DNA from: Anabaena lutea FACHB-196
Lineage (GTDB): Bacteria > Cyanobacteriota > Cyanobacteriia > Cyanobacteriales > Nostocaceae
Assembly (NCBI RefSeq): GCF_014698305.1
Contig: NZ_JACJST010000023.1
Location: forward strand, 1 to 64,000
Direction of reading: 5' to 3'
DNA length: 64,000 nucleotides
Below the pieces are notes generated by a model. The model worked only from the letters and a program-made list of their open reading frames with translations. It ran no database searches and was not told where the DNA came from. Positions 8,140-17,391 of this stretch are shown one piece after another (the stretch's first letter is position 1; every line of letters starts with the position of its first letter). Made by a program: the position numbers and the translations under genes.

Positions 8140-9930
8140 ATGTCTAATACATTAAGTGATGCTATTAATAACAACAACCCATTTGAGGGACGTTTAGTAG
8201 TTAGAAGTAATAATGTTTGGGGAAAAAGTTATCCTGATGTTCTCTCTTTAAATGCCCATGCTTCTGATGCTATTTATGATGCAATTGAAAAAGTAAGTAC
8301 CGGACAGAGACAAATTGTAGGTATTACCATTACAGCAGAACGAGGGTTAGGGAAAAGCCATCTTATTAGCCGAATTCGCCATAAATTACAAATTGACGGT
8401 AGTGCATTATTTGTGTATATGAGTCAATGTAATAATCTAAATCGTATTAAAACAGAATTTTTAACTACTTTGGCAAATAGTCTCAAACAAATAGGTAGCC
8501 AAGGTGTGAGTCAATGGCAAGAATTAGCAACAGCTTTAATTAATGAAGCTTTTAATCAAAACTATGTACCTCAAAATCTAATCAATAATTTTCCTGGAGC
8601 ATTATCTAAAAATCCTAAGTTAGTAGAAGTTTTGCGCGATAAAGTCCTTGCTGTTAAGTCAGATATAGAAAATCCTGACATTATTACTGCAATTTTATGG
8701 ACACTTTCTCCTGACCCAGCGTATGAAATATTTGCTGTTCGATGGCTTGCTGGTGGGAATGTACCACAAACTAAAGCTGATTCCATGAGTTTAGCTAATG
8801 TGACTCCAGATGATAAAGAAGCTGAGTCATTCAACACTGCTAGGCAAATTCTTGATTTAATTGGTGATTATAAACCAATAGTAGTTTGTTTTGATGAAAT
8901 GGAAGCTGATCACTGTAATGATCTAGGATATACTGCCAGACAAGTGACTGCTATATTGGCTAAAGATTTATCTGATAAAATTAAACGAGGTATTTTACTA
9001 ACATCTATTTTCCCCGATCATTGGATTAACGAAGTTAAAAGATTATCAAATGCTGAATCGGTTGTAGATAGAATAGGTGAAAAAGTTATTGAACTAAAAT
9101 ATCTCAATTCTGATGATATTATTCTTTTAGTATCTGGATGGCTTGATGAATTTTATCAGGAAAAAGGATTGACACCACCTAATTCAGTTTATCCATTTGA
9201 TGAAGCAAAACTGAGAGCATTAGGTAAGGAAAAACCAATTGTCAGAAAAGTTTTGCAATGGTGTTCTGAAAATTTTAAACCTGATCCAATAAAAAAAATA
9301 GATCCTGTGGAATGTGCTTATAATCAACAATTAGCTGCTTTGGAAACCACTATCCAAGATTATATGGAGGATAAAGGAACTCTTACTCAAGCCCTGCGAT
9401 TAGGATTTACTGTAATAAAAGGAGAAGTTTTAGAAAATGTGCAAGTTGTAGATATAGTGGATGTTCAAGTAAAAGCTGCTGATAGAGGCTATCTAGATTT
9501 TAAGATTATTGGCAAAGAAAACGGTAAAGATGTCAAAATTGTAGTAGTAGTATTACAAGAATCGGGTGGAATGTTGGTTCAAGCAACATTGAAACGATTA
9601 ATAGAGTACAAGAAGTTTGATATGACTCGTGGTTGTTTAGTTCGTTCTAAACAAATTGGTAGAAATGCAGCTAAAGCTCAACAGTATTTGAGTAAACTTT
9701 TATCACCAGATTTAGGTGGTGAATGGGTTTTGTTAAAACCAGAAGATATTAAACCACTTTTAGCTTTACATTTTCTGATGAAAAGTCGTGAAGATGAAGA
9801 GTTAAGCGAAGAGGAAATCATAGATTTTATTCGCAAAAAGCGTATAGCAACTAATAATTATCTGATTTGTGAAATTCTTAGTGATCCTTCTGGTCAAGTT
9901 CCTAAAGATGCTATTGATGAAGAAAGTTAA
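8140..9930 (+). CDS. P-loop ATPase of unassigned family, middle gene of the unit
   Basis: A 596-residue ATPase. The Walker A region is TAERGLGKSH (residues 65-74); it has GLGKS, but Ala replaces the first Gly of the usual GxxxxGKS. Walker B is IVVCFDEME (247-255), and a sensor-1-like GILLTSIFPDHW follows near 285. This layout fits an AAA+/STAND-like NTPase. The region around 440-550 (RGYLDFKIIG, IVVVVLQESGG, KKFDMTRGCLVRS) resembles a restriction-endonuclease fold without a clear ExK, so it may be a degenerate domain. No membrane segment is seen. It lies between a winged-helix gene and a nuclease-like gene on the same strand, which suggests one complex. Confidence 0.75.
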   Translation: MSNTLSDAINNNNPFEGRLVVRSNNVWGKSYPDVLSLNAHASDAIYDAIEKVSTGQRQIVGITITAERGLGKSHLISRIRHKLQIDGSALFVYMSQCNNLNRIKTEFLTTLANSLKQIGSQGVSQWQELATALINEAFNQNYVPQNLINNFPGALSKNPKLVEVLRDKVLAVKSDIENPDIITAILWTLSPDPAYEIFAVRWLAGGNVPQTKADSMSLANVTPDDKEAESFNTARQILDLIGDYKPIVVCFDEMEADHCNDLGYTARQVTAILAKDLSDKIKRGILLTSIFPDHWINEVKRLSNAESVVDRIGEKVIELKYLNSDDIILLVSGWLDEFYQEKGLTPPNSVYPFDEAKLRALGKEKPIVRKVLQWCSENFKPDPIKKIDPVECAYNQQLAALETTIQDYMEDKGTLTQALRLGFTVIKGEVLENVQVVDIVDVQVKAADRGYLDFKIIGKENGKDVKIVVVVLQESGGMLVQATLKRLIEYKKFDMTRGCLVRSKQIGRNAAKAQQYLSKLLSPDLGGEWVLLKPEDIKPLLALHFLMKSREDEELSEEEIIDFIRKKRIATNNYLICEILSDPSGQVPKDAIDEES

Positions 9931-10007
9931 ATTAACATAGTAGCTTTTACTGATGTTCAAGCCACAATTTATTTTTTCTAAATAAGCATTAATAATTGAT
10001 TAGGATA

Positions 10008-11534
10008 ATGATTAATACAGCCCTACGTGTACCAGCAGCAGAAATGGAGGCATTATTGTATGGGAGAATAATCGCAGTCATACCTAATAGTTTCCTTTCT
10101 CCTGGACGAGAATTTGCTCTATGTCCAACAGATGGATCAAGTAATGTTCTAGCAGTTGAGGATTACTATCGCTTGAGTTTCTTGCCTATTGCTCAAAGTG
10201 CATTTGTAAAATTAGACAGTCAGGGTATTTGGTTTCAACCTCAGCAAACAAGTTTACTTAGAGATAATGAACAATTACAGCTACCTTTGTTAGCTCATCA
10301 AACATTATCTATTAAAGCTTGGGCTAGATGCGAACTGTGTCAAGATATAACAAATATTGAATCATTAGCTCCTTTATCAAGGTTAACTATTTGGACACAA
10401 AAAGCTTTAGAGGAAATACTCAGACAAAGGCAAAAGATTTTTCTGGCATATTTGCGAGTATATCAGTTGTCTAAATCAATTGAAATAGTAGTAAAGTCAA
10501 ATAGTCAGTTTGTACCATTACCTGATTATCTGAATGTTTCTGAAGCTAAACCCGTATTAAGTGATCATATATTTACCCGACGCAAATATCAATTAGAAAA
10601 CCTAGAACCTCCCTTATATCCTGAACTAGAAGAATTACAAAGTGGATTATCACAAATAGCTAATAATAACCCAGCAGCACAGCAATTAGAAACTGAAATC
10701 AAAGTATTTTTAGGTTGGAGTAATGAACCAACTACAAATACGATAAATTCTGATTTAGATTGGATAAAAACAATTGCAGCATTAGGAGATAGAAGTATAG
10801 AACTAGAAGAGAAAAAAAGCAACTATCAAGCGGGTACAGACTTTGAAAACATCTCCCGTCAAAGCCTTGATTTTTTAGGGTTTAAAGTTGAAAATGCTTA
10901 TAAAGGTGGTGCTGGAGGTTTAGACTTATATTGTTCCCAACCTTATCCTTTAGTGTGTGAATGTAAAGCAGGTAGAAGTATTCCAGATCGTGCAGTAGAA
11001 GAATTAGATAGAATTGGTAAAAGACATCTGCAAGAAAATTATCTGCAAGCAGTACGCTTAATTATTGGGCCTGGTGAACCTACGAAACAACTCAGACAAT
11101 CTCTCCAGAAATCTGCGAAAATATCTAAAACCAGTATTATTAAAGCTATGACATTACAAAAATTAGTAGAAATTAAAGCAAAATATCCAGGTGCAATAAA
11201 CTTAATTGAATTACAGAAATACTTAGAACCGGGACAAATCGATGATAAAATTAATGAATATATTGATAAAATTGAAAAAGATATTAAATTGCGATCGCAC
11301 ATTATCCAACTCGTCAAAAAACATCTAGAAAAAACAGATGCTAAAGATACTCAAGTTGGTGATCTTCGCATAGCATATCTTTATGATCATCCACCTCAAA
11401 ACTTAGAAAATAGAGAATTATATGATATTCTCATAGAACTTTCATCACCATTAATCGGCTATTTAGGAAGAATTAAAGCAAGTAATTGGGAAAACGATAA
11501 ATTTTACTACCTACGTGACTTACCAATCAATTAA
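10008..11534 (+). CDS. PD-(D/E)XK nuclease-like protein with N-terminal PUA-like region
   Basis: A 508-residue protein if it starts at the ATG at 10008; a TTG at 9996 would add four residues. A restriction-endonuclease-like core lies at about 280-345: FENISRQSLDFLGFKVE, then Asp306 in GGAGGLDLYC, and Glu318 and Lys320 in VCECKAG. This is a complete D-(x)n-ExK catalytic set. The N-terminal 40 residues (AEMEALLYGRIIAVIPNSFLSPG) resemble the start of PUA/ASCH-type domains that read RNA or modified bases, a weaker inference. The middle and C-terminal parts are helical and unassigned. It is the last gene of the three-gene unit, 77 bp after the ATPase. Likely a DNA-cleaving effector. Confidence 0.72.
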   Translation: MINTALRVPAAEMEALLYGRIIAVIPNSFLSPGREFALCPTDGSSNVLAVEDYYRLSFLPIAQSAFVKLDSQGIWFQPQQTSLLRDNEQLQLPLLAHQTLSIKAWARCELCQDITNIESLAPLSRLTIWTQKALEEILRQRQKIFLAYLRVYQLSKSIEIVVKSNSQFVPLPDYLNVSEAKPVLSDHIFTRRKYQLENLEPPLYPELEELQSGLSQIANNNPAAQQLETEIKVFLGWSNEPTTNTINSDLDWIKTIAALGDRSIELEEKKSNYQAGTDFENISRQSLDFLGFKVENAYKGGAGGLDLYCSQPYPLVCECKAGRSIPDRAVEELDRIGKRHLQENYLQAVRLIIGPGEPTKQLRQSLQKSAKISKTSIIKAMTLQKLVEIKAKYPGAINLIELQKYLEPGQIDDKINEYIDKIEKDIKLRSHIIQLVKKHLEKTDAKDTQVGDLRIAYLYDHPPQNLENRELYDILIELSSPLIGYLGRIKASNWENDKFYYLRDLPIN

Positions 11535-11597
11535 AAATAACTCTTCTCTCTGTGCCTCTGCGTCTCTGCGAGAAAAAATTATTCCAACCAAAAAACA

Positions 11598-11630
11598 AAA
11601 TCCCCGACTTCCTAAAGAAATCGAGGATTT
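11598..11630 (-). terminator. Rho-independent terminator of pgi
   Basis: A 14-bp stem with two G-U pairs and a 4-nt loop (arms 11598-11612 and 11617-11630). On the minus strand it is followed by a T-rich run (tgttttttgg). It lies about 20 bp past the pgi stop codon and could also stop transcription of the three-gene unit coming from the left. Confidence 0.75.
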
Positions 11631-11650
11631 AATTAACAAAGATAATTTTA

Positions 11651-13237
11651 TTAACCGAGAGAAACAGTTAAACTACCAGGTTTAGCCAAATCACCAGTTA
11701 ACACCACACCGCGATTATTAGCGTGTAAATGACGGAGAATTTTGTAAACTGCTTCAACTTCATCAGCAACGCCGGCTTTATCAGCAACTTCAGTAATAGA
11801 AAGTGCTTTTTGCTCTTTTTGCAAAACTTCCAAAACTCGTTTTTGTAAATCGAGAATGACAGCAGCGGCTTTTTTACCAGCTTCTACACCTGGTTGGTGA
11901 TAAGCGTTGACATTTACTAAACTGGCATATAAACCTACAGCCCGTTCATACAAAGCAATTAACGCGCCAACTGTGCGAGCATTAACTTGAGGAATACTGA
12001 CTGTAATCGAATCGCGGTTATTCTCATACAGCGCTTGACGTGTTCCTAACAAGAAACCAGACAAATAATCACCAGCAGTCACACCAGGATCAACTTCTAT
12101 CGATTTTCCTTGACGATCTTCTAAAACTTCAATCAAGGTAGCAAAGAAATTGGGTACACCTTCCCGCAACTGCTGTACATAAGCGTGTTGGTCGGTTGAA
12201 CCTTTGTTACCATAAACAGCAATACCTTGATAAACGGTTTTTCCGTCTAAATCTTTTTCCTTACCCAAAGATTCCATTACCAGTTGTTGCAAATAACGGC
12301 TAAATAGCAACAAACTGTCTTTGTAAGGAAGGACAACCATATCTTTTTCACCTTTGCCATTTCCAGAGAAATACCAAGCAAGGGCTAATAAAGCGGCTGG
12401 GTTATTTTTGAGATTAGCGACGCGTGTAGCGTCATCCATTTCTTTTGCACCATCCAGCATGGCACGGACATCAATGCCCTGTAATGCCGCAGGAACTAGC
12501 CCTACAGCGGACATTTCTGAGGTACGTCCACCTACCCAGTCATACATCGAAAACCGGGCTAACCAATTTTCTGATTTTGCGACTTTATCTAGGTTGCTAT
12601 CTACGCCGGTAATTGCGATCGCATATTTAGCAAATTCTAAATTTTGTCCTGCATAGGCTTTTTTCACCTCAATCATCCCGTTGCGAGGTTCGGGAGTTCC
12701 TCCAGATTTGGAAATCACCAATACCAAGGTGCTGGAAAGATGGTTTTGTAGTTGGGAGAGAACCCGATCAATTCCTGCGGGATCGGAATTGTCGATAAAG
12801 TGAATTTTGAGCGGGGGAAAATCAGGTGCGAGGGCTTCAGCGACAAATTGGGGTCCCAAGGCAGAACCACCAATGCCTATAGAAATAATATCGGTGAAGC
12901 GGCTAGACTTAGGCGGATGAATAGCACCAGTGTGTACCTTTTCCGCAAAAGCTTCGATTTGTTCTAAGGTTTGGACAATTTCTTGCGTCAGTTCTGGAGT
13001 GGGTGCTAAATCTGGATTCCGCAACCAGTAATGACCTACCATGCGGTTTTCATCTGGATTGGCGATCGCACCTTTTTCCAGTTTTGCCATATCCGCAAAC
13101 GCTTTGTCAAACTTCGGCTGCAACGATTCTACAAAGGCATCATCAAACCGCATCCGGCTAATATCTAGATACAGTCCCAATCCCTCGTGGAAATATAACC
13201 AATCTTGGTATCGTTGCCAAAGTGCCTTAGCATCCAT
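11651..13237 (-). CDS. pgi: Glucose-6-phosphate isomerase
   Basis: A 528-residue cytosolic enzyme interconverting glucose 6-phosphate and fructose 6-phosphate, linking glycolysis, gluconeogenesis, glycogen metabolism and the pentose phosphate routes. Family signatures are visible: [12 protein letters not shown] for phosphate binding, DNSDPAG, the loop [13 protein letters not shown], and [11 protein letters not shown]. The length matches the cyanobacterial form. Start [10 protein letters not shown]. It is transcribed alone towards the three-gene unit, and a clear terminator hairpin follows the gene. Confidence 0.96.
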   Translation of the reverse strand: MDAKALWQRYQDWLYFHEGLGLYLDISRMRFDDAFVESLQPKFDKAFADMAKLEKGAIANPDENRMVGHYWLRNPDLAPTPELTQEIVQTLEQIEAFAEKVHTGAIHPPKSSRFTDIISIGIGGSALGPQFVAEALAPDFPPLKIHFIDNSDPAGIDRVLSQLQNHLSSTLVLVISKSGGTPEPRNGMIEVKKAYAGQNLEFAKYAIAITGVDSNLDKVAKSENWLARFSMYDWVGGRTSEMSAVGLVPAALQGIDVRAMLDGAKEMDDATRVANLKNNPAALLALAWYFSGNGKGEKDMVVLPYKDSLLLFSRYLQQLVMESLGKEKDLDGKTVYQGIAVYGNKGSTDQHAYVQQLREGVPNFFATLIEVLEDRQGKSIEVDPGVTAGDYLSGFLLGTRQALYENNRDSITVSIPQVNARTVGALIALYERAVGLYASLVNVNAYHQPGVEAGKKAAAVILDLQKRVLEVLQKEQKALSITEVADKAGVADEVEAVYKILRHLHANNRGVVLTGDLAKPGSLTVSLG

Positions 13238-13364
13238 AAGAGGGAAATCTCAAATATATTGGTCAAACACCAGTTTAATGTATGGTTCTAGCGATCCCTG
13301 CTTTGTCTTATACAGTTTACATTTAGGAGACAACAGGGAATGAGGAAGGGAGAACAATTAGAAG

Positions 13365-13508
13365 GTGATTCGTAATTCGTAATTCGTAATTCGTAATTCG
13401 TAATTCGTAATTAAGTTATTCTTGATTTTCTCCCCATCACCCCATCACCCCATCACCCCATCACCCCATCACCCCATCACCCCATATCCCCATCACCCCA
13501 TCCCCCCA
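13365..13508. repeat. Two adjoining short-repeat arrays (ATTCGTA and CCCCATCA)
   Basis: The 280-bp gap between pgi and the RelE-like gene holds about seven copies of attcgta (13367-13413) and then about nine copies of ccccatca (13431-13508, one copy altered to ccccatat). Copies within each array are almost identical. No gene seen. Confidence 0.92.
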
Positions 13509-13517
13509 GTCTCCAGC

Positions 13518-13778
13518 TTAGACATCTGGTATCGGGACTACACGTAAAAATTTGACTAGTTCACCCCTAATTTCTATGCCAATAAGATAATTATCTATGG
13601 TAAAGCGATAAAAAATACCTTGTTCATCAAGCTGTCGCAATTCTGGCAGGCCATGCAAATTCCACTTGTGTGCAGCACACTCAACAAAAACAAAATCATA
13701 CACCCGTTCATAAGCAACGGGTTCTAAACTCTTCAGATCTATCAAAAAAGACCTAGCATAGCGCACATCCAGATTCAC
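13518..13778 (-). CDS. RelE/HigB-like toxin family protein
   Basis: An 86-residue protein with the RelE/ParE-superfamily pattern: an N-terminal basic strand-helix (VRYARSFLIDLKSL), the central LHGLPELRQL, and late strands (FYRFTIDNYLIGIEI, VKFLRVVP). Relatives are mRNA interferases or gyrase poisons held in check by a partner. The start is a GTG at 13778; the frame is open a little further up to a TAG, but no better start codon lies there. The likely partner is the small gene 42 bp upstream. The gene ends right against the CCCCATCA array. Confidence 0.72.
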   Translation of the reverse strand: MNLDVRYARSFLIDLKSLEPVAYERVYDFVFVECAAHKWNLHGLPELRQLDEQGIFYRFTIDNYLIGIEIRGELVKFLRVVPIPDV

Positions 13779-13820
13779 AGCTTGCTCACCAATTTTTTTT
13801 GCTAACTTTGATGTCTAAAC

Positions 13821-14018
13821 TTAGAGGAACATTAATAATCTTATCGCCTCCTCATGGGTTAATATATCCCACGGCTGCTGCAATGACTTGACTTGTTCCA
13901 TAGTTTTAAGCATATGAGAGTCAAAATGTACAGCCTGGACAAGTTCCCAAGCAGTCTGTAAATCCTCATCAGCTAATTGTTCAATCAGATGATGCATTCT
14001 GATTCGCAGTAAATTCAT
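13821..14018 (-). CDS. Putative antitoxin, partner of the RelE-like toxin
   Basis: A 65-residue acidic protein upstream of the toxin gene on the same strand, in the usual antitoxin-first order. The core (LIEQLADEDLQTAWELVQ) resembles small antitoxins of cyanobacterial RelE pairs; no DNA-binding domain could be named. The pairing rests mainly on position and size. The upstream region runs into a repeat block. Confidence 0.55.
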   Translation of the reverse strand: MNLLRIRMHHLIEQLADEDLQTAWELVQAVHFDSHMLKTMEQVKSLQQPWDILTHEEAIRLLMFL

Positions 14019-14137
14019 AAAATTTAATGACGAGCAACACTCTATCTAATAACAATACTTTTTCCACCAGAATAGCAATGATTGACAGTGATCTCCGACA
14101 ATACCCAAGTTACACTACAATCTATTCGCCTGCATGG

Positions 14138-14336
14138 GAGATGGAGAGATGGGAAGACGCGGAGATGGGAAGACGCGGAGATGGGAAGACGCGGAGATGG
14201 GAAGACGCGGGGACGCGGAGAAAATGAAGAATAACTTAATTACCTATTCCCAATAACCAATGACCAATGACCAATGACCAATGACCAATGACCAATGACC
14301 AATGACTAATGACCAATGACTAATGACCAATAACTA
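14138..14336. repeat. GGGAAGACGCGGAGAT array followed by AATGACC heptamer array
   Basis: Between the antitoxin and livM lie about five copies of a 16-bp unit (gggaagacgcggagat, 14138-14222) and about eleven copies of aatgacc (14256-14336). The second array ends only a few bases before the livM start. An open frame of 66 codons here is simply translated repeat. Confidence 0.92.
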
Positions 14337-14339
14337 ATT

Positions 14340-15473
14340 ATGATTGAATATCTGATTTTTCTGGCTATTTCTACGGCAACTTTTGCCCTGTTCGCACTAG
14401 GACTGAATTTGCAATGGGGCTTTACAGGGTTAATTAACTTCGGTCATATTGCTTTTATGACTTTGGGCGCATACACCGCTGTCTTGTTAAGTTTAAAAGG
14501 TGTACCCTTATTATTTTCAGCGATCGCAGGGGCAATTGTTGCGGCTTTGTTGGGTTTAGTAATTGGTTTTGCAACTTTGCGCTTACGGGAAGATTATTTA
14601 TCAATTGTCACAATTGGGACAGGGGAAGTGATCCGCTTGGTTGTGAATAATCAGGAGTTACCTGTGGGAGATACTTGGGTAGCTGGAACGTTTGGTATCC
14701 AAAGTTATGCCATCCCATTGAACGCAACTCCCAGTTTATTTTTGCGACTGCTAATGATTGGGGTACTTACCCTGTTAGCAATTGTCACTGTTTTTTATTT
14801 AGGACGCTGGGTAAAATCAGCGAAAATATCCTTAAGTAAGGATGTAGCTAAAACCAACAGTAGCAAACAAGAATTTTTATCCCGCTTAGGAGTGGGTATA
14901 ATCCTGGGATTGTTGATATTAGCAATTTATGTTTCTGGTGTGACTGGACTTTATAACTACAACCCTAAAGCCGGCTTGATGCTGTTAGCGTTGTTGGTAT
15001 TGGCCTTTGTATTTTGGCGGTTAGAAATTTTAGTGCGATCGCCTTGGGGTAGAATTCTTAAAGCTATCCGCGAAGATGAAGAAATTCCCAAAGCACTGGG
15101 GAAAAATGTCTTTTGGTATAAACTACAATCATTAATGTTAGGCGGTGCGATCGCAGGTATCGCAGGTGCTTTCTTCTCTTGGCAACTCAGCGCCATTTAC
15201 CCTGATAACTTTCAACCCCAACTCACCTTTGATGCTTGGATTATGGTGATTTTAGGCGGTTCTGGCAACAATGTCGGTACAATCTTAGGTGCAGTCATAT
15301 ACTTTGCTTATGATGCCCTGACAAGGGAATTTTTACCAAAAATCGTCCCCTTAGATGTAGAACGTATTGGTGCTTTTCGCGTTATGTTTATCGGTCTAAT
15401 TCTGATGGTACTGATGATTTGGCGACCTCAAGGTATATTAGGGAAAAAGGAAGAACTCACTCTTGGTAAATAA
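14340..15473 (+). CDS. livM: Branched-chain amino acid ABC transporter permease (LivM/NatD type)
   Basis: A 377-residue inner-membrane permease with about ten hydrophobic segments. It has the LivM signature region LNLQWGFTGLINFGHIAFMTLGAYTA near the N terminus and the coupling loop RSPWGRILKAIREDE (about 230-245) that contacts the ATPase. It is longer than E. coli LivM core regions because of a charged loop at about 160-185. It would form the channel of a neutral or branched-chain amino acid importer such as the cyanobacterial Nat system. The ATPase gene lies downstream, separated by an unrelated gene; no periplasmic binding protein or LivH is adjacent. Confidence 0.85.
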   Translation: MIEYLIFLAISTATFALFALGLNLQWGFTGLINFGHIAFMTLGAYTAVLLSLKGVPLLFSAIAGAIVAALLGLVIGFATLRLREDYLSIVTIGTGEVIRLVVNNQELPVGDTWVAGTFGIQSYAIPLNATPSLFLRLLMIGVLTLLAIVTVFYLGRWVKSAKISLSKDVAKTNSSKQEFLSRLGVGIILGLLILAIYVSGVTGLYNYNPKAGLMLLALLVLAFVFWRLEILVRSPWGRILKAIREDEEIPKALGKNVFWYKLQSLMLGGAIAGIAGAFFSWQLSAIYPDNFQPQLTFDAWIMVILGGSGNNVGTILGAVIYFAYDALTREFLPKIVPLDVERIGAFRVMFIGLILMVLMIWRPQGILGKKEELTLGK

Positions 15474-15522
15474 TTGGTAATAGACAACCAGTGAACAAAT
15501 AATTTTTTCAGAGGTTAACTTA

Positions 15523-16119
15523 ATGGCTTATAGCGATTTCAAATTGCAGGAAATAGTTAAGAAATTCAGTTTAACCATTAATGAAAAAACTGATTTATTT
15601 GCTGATGCACCAGAAATAGAATGTAGTGAAGTTTTAGCTGCGGTACTAAAAACCACGGTTCCTTTGGCATTAGCAATTAACACTGAAAAAGCTCGCTCTG
15701 AAATGATAATTGCTCCTGTTTTAATTGAAATAAAAAATAAATTCTCAGAAAAAATTAGTTTATTCTCAGGTGTTGATTTTAATGTAGAACCAGAACAAGG
15801 GTTGAATGGTATTTGTGATTTTTTAATTAGTAAATCCTCAGAACAACTCTTTATCACTACACCGGTGATCACAATAGTTGAAGCAAAAAATGAAAATATA
15901 AAATTGGGATTAGGGCAGTGTGTTGCCGAGATGATAGCAGCACAATTATTTAATCAAAAGGAAGGAAATTCTATAGATTCGATTTATGGTATTGTCACTA
16001 CAGGCAATATGTGGAAATTTTTGAAGCTACAAGAACAATCGATTTATATTGATTTCAGTGAATATTATATTAAAGATATCAATAAAATATTAGGTATCTT
16101 ATGCAAATTCATTGGTTAA
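15523..16119 (+). CDS. Restriction-endonuclease-fold protein of unknown function
   Basis: A 198-residue cytosolic protein between livM and livG on the same strand (49 bp and 37 bp gaps). I know this type only as a hypothetical protein. The pattern at about 85-135 (GVDFNVEP, LNGICDFLIS, ITIVEAKNENIKLGLGQCVAEMIAAQLFNQ) matches the D-(x)n-ExK core of type I restriction HsdR-like nucleases, with Asp in GICDFL and Glu and Lys in VEAK. A later helix carries the Gln expected in that family (GLGQ). It has nothing to do with amino acid transport as far as can be seen. AT-rich compared with livM. Confidence 0.65.
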   Translation: MAYSDFKLQEIVKKFSLTINEKTDLFADAPEIECSEVLAAVLKTTVPLALAINTEKARSEMIIAPVLIEIKNKFSEKISLFSGVDFNVEPEQGLNGICDFLISKSSEQLFITTPVITIVEAKNENIKLGLGQCVAEMIAAQLFNQKEGNSIDSIYGIVTTGNMWKFLKLQEQSIYIDFSEYYIKDINKILGILCKFIG

Positions 16120-16156
16120 GAAAAAACTTAAAAAATAGAAAAAACTTAAATTTATT

Positions 16157-16930
16157 ATGGTAAATAACCAACTTCCCCTATTAGCAGCTACTGGACTTTG
16201 TAAAAGTTTTGGTGGTATCCAAGCCGTTAAAGATGCGAATATTGAAGTTGAGAAAGGACGCATTACTGGATTAATTGGCCCCAATGGTGCTGGTAAAACT
16301 ACGTTATTTAATTTACTCTCCAATTTTATCCATCCTGATCAGGGAAGAGTGATTTTTGATGGTGAACCTATTCACAATTTGCAACCATACAAAATCGCCC
16401 AGCAAGGATTAATTCGTACCTTTCAAGTAGCGCGGACTCTTTCGCGGTTATCGGTATTAGAAAATATGCTGTTAGCAGCGCAAAAACAAATCGGTGAAAA
16501 TTTTTGGCAAGCACAATTCCAACCCCAAGCTGTCGTTCAAGAAGAAAGGCAGCTAAAGGAACGAGCAATGTTTTTATTAGAATCTGTGGGGTTAGAAAAA
16601 AAAGCCCATGATTACGCTGGTTGTTTGTCTGGGGGACAACGCAAACTGCTGGAAATGGGAAGGGCTTTGATGACTAATCCCAAGTTAATTTTGTTAGATG
16701 AACCAGCAGCGGGGGTAAATCCACGATTAATTGATGATATATGCGATCGCATTCTCAAGTGGAACCGCGAAGACGGTTTAACATTTTTAATTATTGAGCA
16801 TAATATGGATGTAATTATGTCATTGTGCGATCGCGTTTGGGTATTAGCAGAAGGGCAAAATTTAGCTGTCGGTACTCCCGCAGAAATTCAAAAAGATGCC
16901 AAGGTTTTAGAAGCTTATTTGGGACAATAA
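16157..16930 (+). CDS. livG: Branched-chain amino acid ABC transporter ATP-binding protein (LivG type)
   Basis: A 257-residue ABC ATPase. Walker A is GPNGAGKTT (about 38-46), the signature is LSGGQRKLLEMGRAL, Walker B is LILLDEPAAGVNP, and the switch His is in IIEHNMD. The motif DEPAAG and the closing segment QNLAVGTPAEIQKDAKVLEAYLG are typical of LivG. It powers uptake together with the LivM-type permease upstream. An unrelated gene separates the two, and a HicA toxin gene starts 13 bp after its stop. Confidence 0.9.
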   Translation: MVNNQLPLLAATGLCKSFGGIQAVKDANIEVEKGRITGLIGPNGAGKTTLFNLLSNFIHPDQGRVIFDGEPIHNLQPYKIAQQGLIRTFQVARTLSRLSVLENMLLAAQKQIGENFWQAQFQPQAVVQEERQLKERAMFLLESVGLEKKAHDYAGCLSGGQRKLLEMGRALMTNPKLILLDEPAAGVNPRLIDDICDRILKWNREDGLTFLIIEHNMDVIMSLCDRVWVLAEGQNLAVGTPAEIQKDAKVLEAYLGQ

Positions 16931-16943
16931 AGTTATATTAAAT

Positions 16944-17174
16944 ATGCCCAAGAAAATTAGAGAACTGAAAAGTTTATTACTTCAATCAGGGTTTACTTGT
17001 CGTACTGGAAAAGGTAGTCATACTAACTGGTATCATCCCTTGTTATCTGGAAGAGTTACCATATCGGGTAAAGATGGAAATGATGCTAAAGAATATCAAG
17101 AAAAAGACGTTAATAACGCAATCAAAAAAATAGCAGAAGTCAAAAAAGCACAAAAGGAAGAAGACAATGAATAA
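16944..17174 (+). CDS. hicA: HicA-family toxin
   Basis: A 76-residue HicA-type mRNA interferase with a double-stranded-RNA-binding-like fold. The conserved pattern is complete: KKIRELKSLLLQSGF, then GKGSHTNWYHP with the catalytic His26, then a strand-helix tail. The gene starts 13 bp after livG and overlaps hicB by 8 bp, so translation of the pair is probably coupled. Confidence 0.85.
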   Translation: MPKKIRELKSLLLQSGFTCRTGKGSHTNWYHPLLSGRVTISGKDGNDAKEYQEKDVNNAIKKIAEVKKAQKEEDNE

Positions 17175-17391
17175 TCATTACACAATAATTATTCAATGGT
17201 CAGAAGAAGATAAATGTTTTGTAGTAAGTCTTCCTGAATGGGGAGAGTTTTGTCATACTCATGGAGACACTTATGAGGAGGCTTTAAAAAATGCTCAGGA
17301 AGTGTTAGAAATGCTGATTTCATCTTATTTAGAAGATGGACAACCTTTACCAGAACCGCAAATTTTAGGAAAGTCATTAAAAGCGGCTTAA
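17167..17391 (+). CDS. hicB: HicB-family antitoxin
   Basis: A 74-residue HicB antitoxin with the partly degraded RNase H-like fold: YTIIIQWSEEDKCFVVSLPEWG, then HTHGDTYEEALKNAQEVLEMLI and the tail GQPLPEP. The DNA-binding C-terminal domain of longer HicB proteins is absent, so self-repression by this protein alone is doubtful. It overlaps hicA. Confidence 0.85.
   Translation: MNNHYTIIIQWSEEDKCFVVSLPEWGEFCHTHGDTYEEALKNAQEVLEMLISSYLEDGQPLPEPQILGKSLKAA

Noticed and set aside
13365-13508. Regular repeats that might be a CRISPR array
   Set aside because: The units are 7-8 bp head-to-tail with no spacers and no cas genes nearby; these are short tandem repeats.
14027-14227. Open frame of 66 codons with EMERWEDAEMGRRGDG-like repeats
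   Set aside because: It is a translation of the GGGAAGACGCGGAGAT tandem array, with no sign of a real protein.
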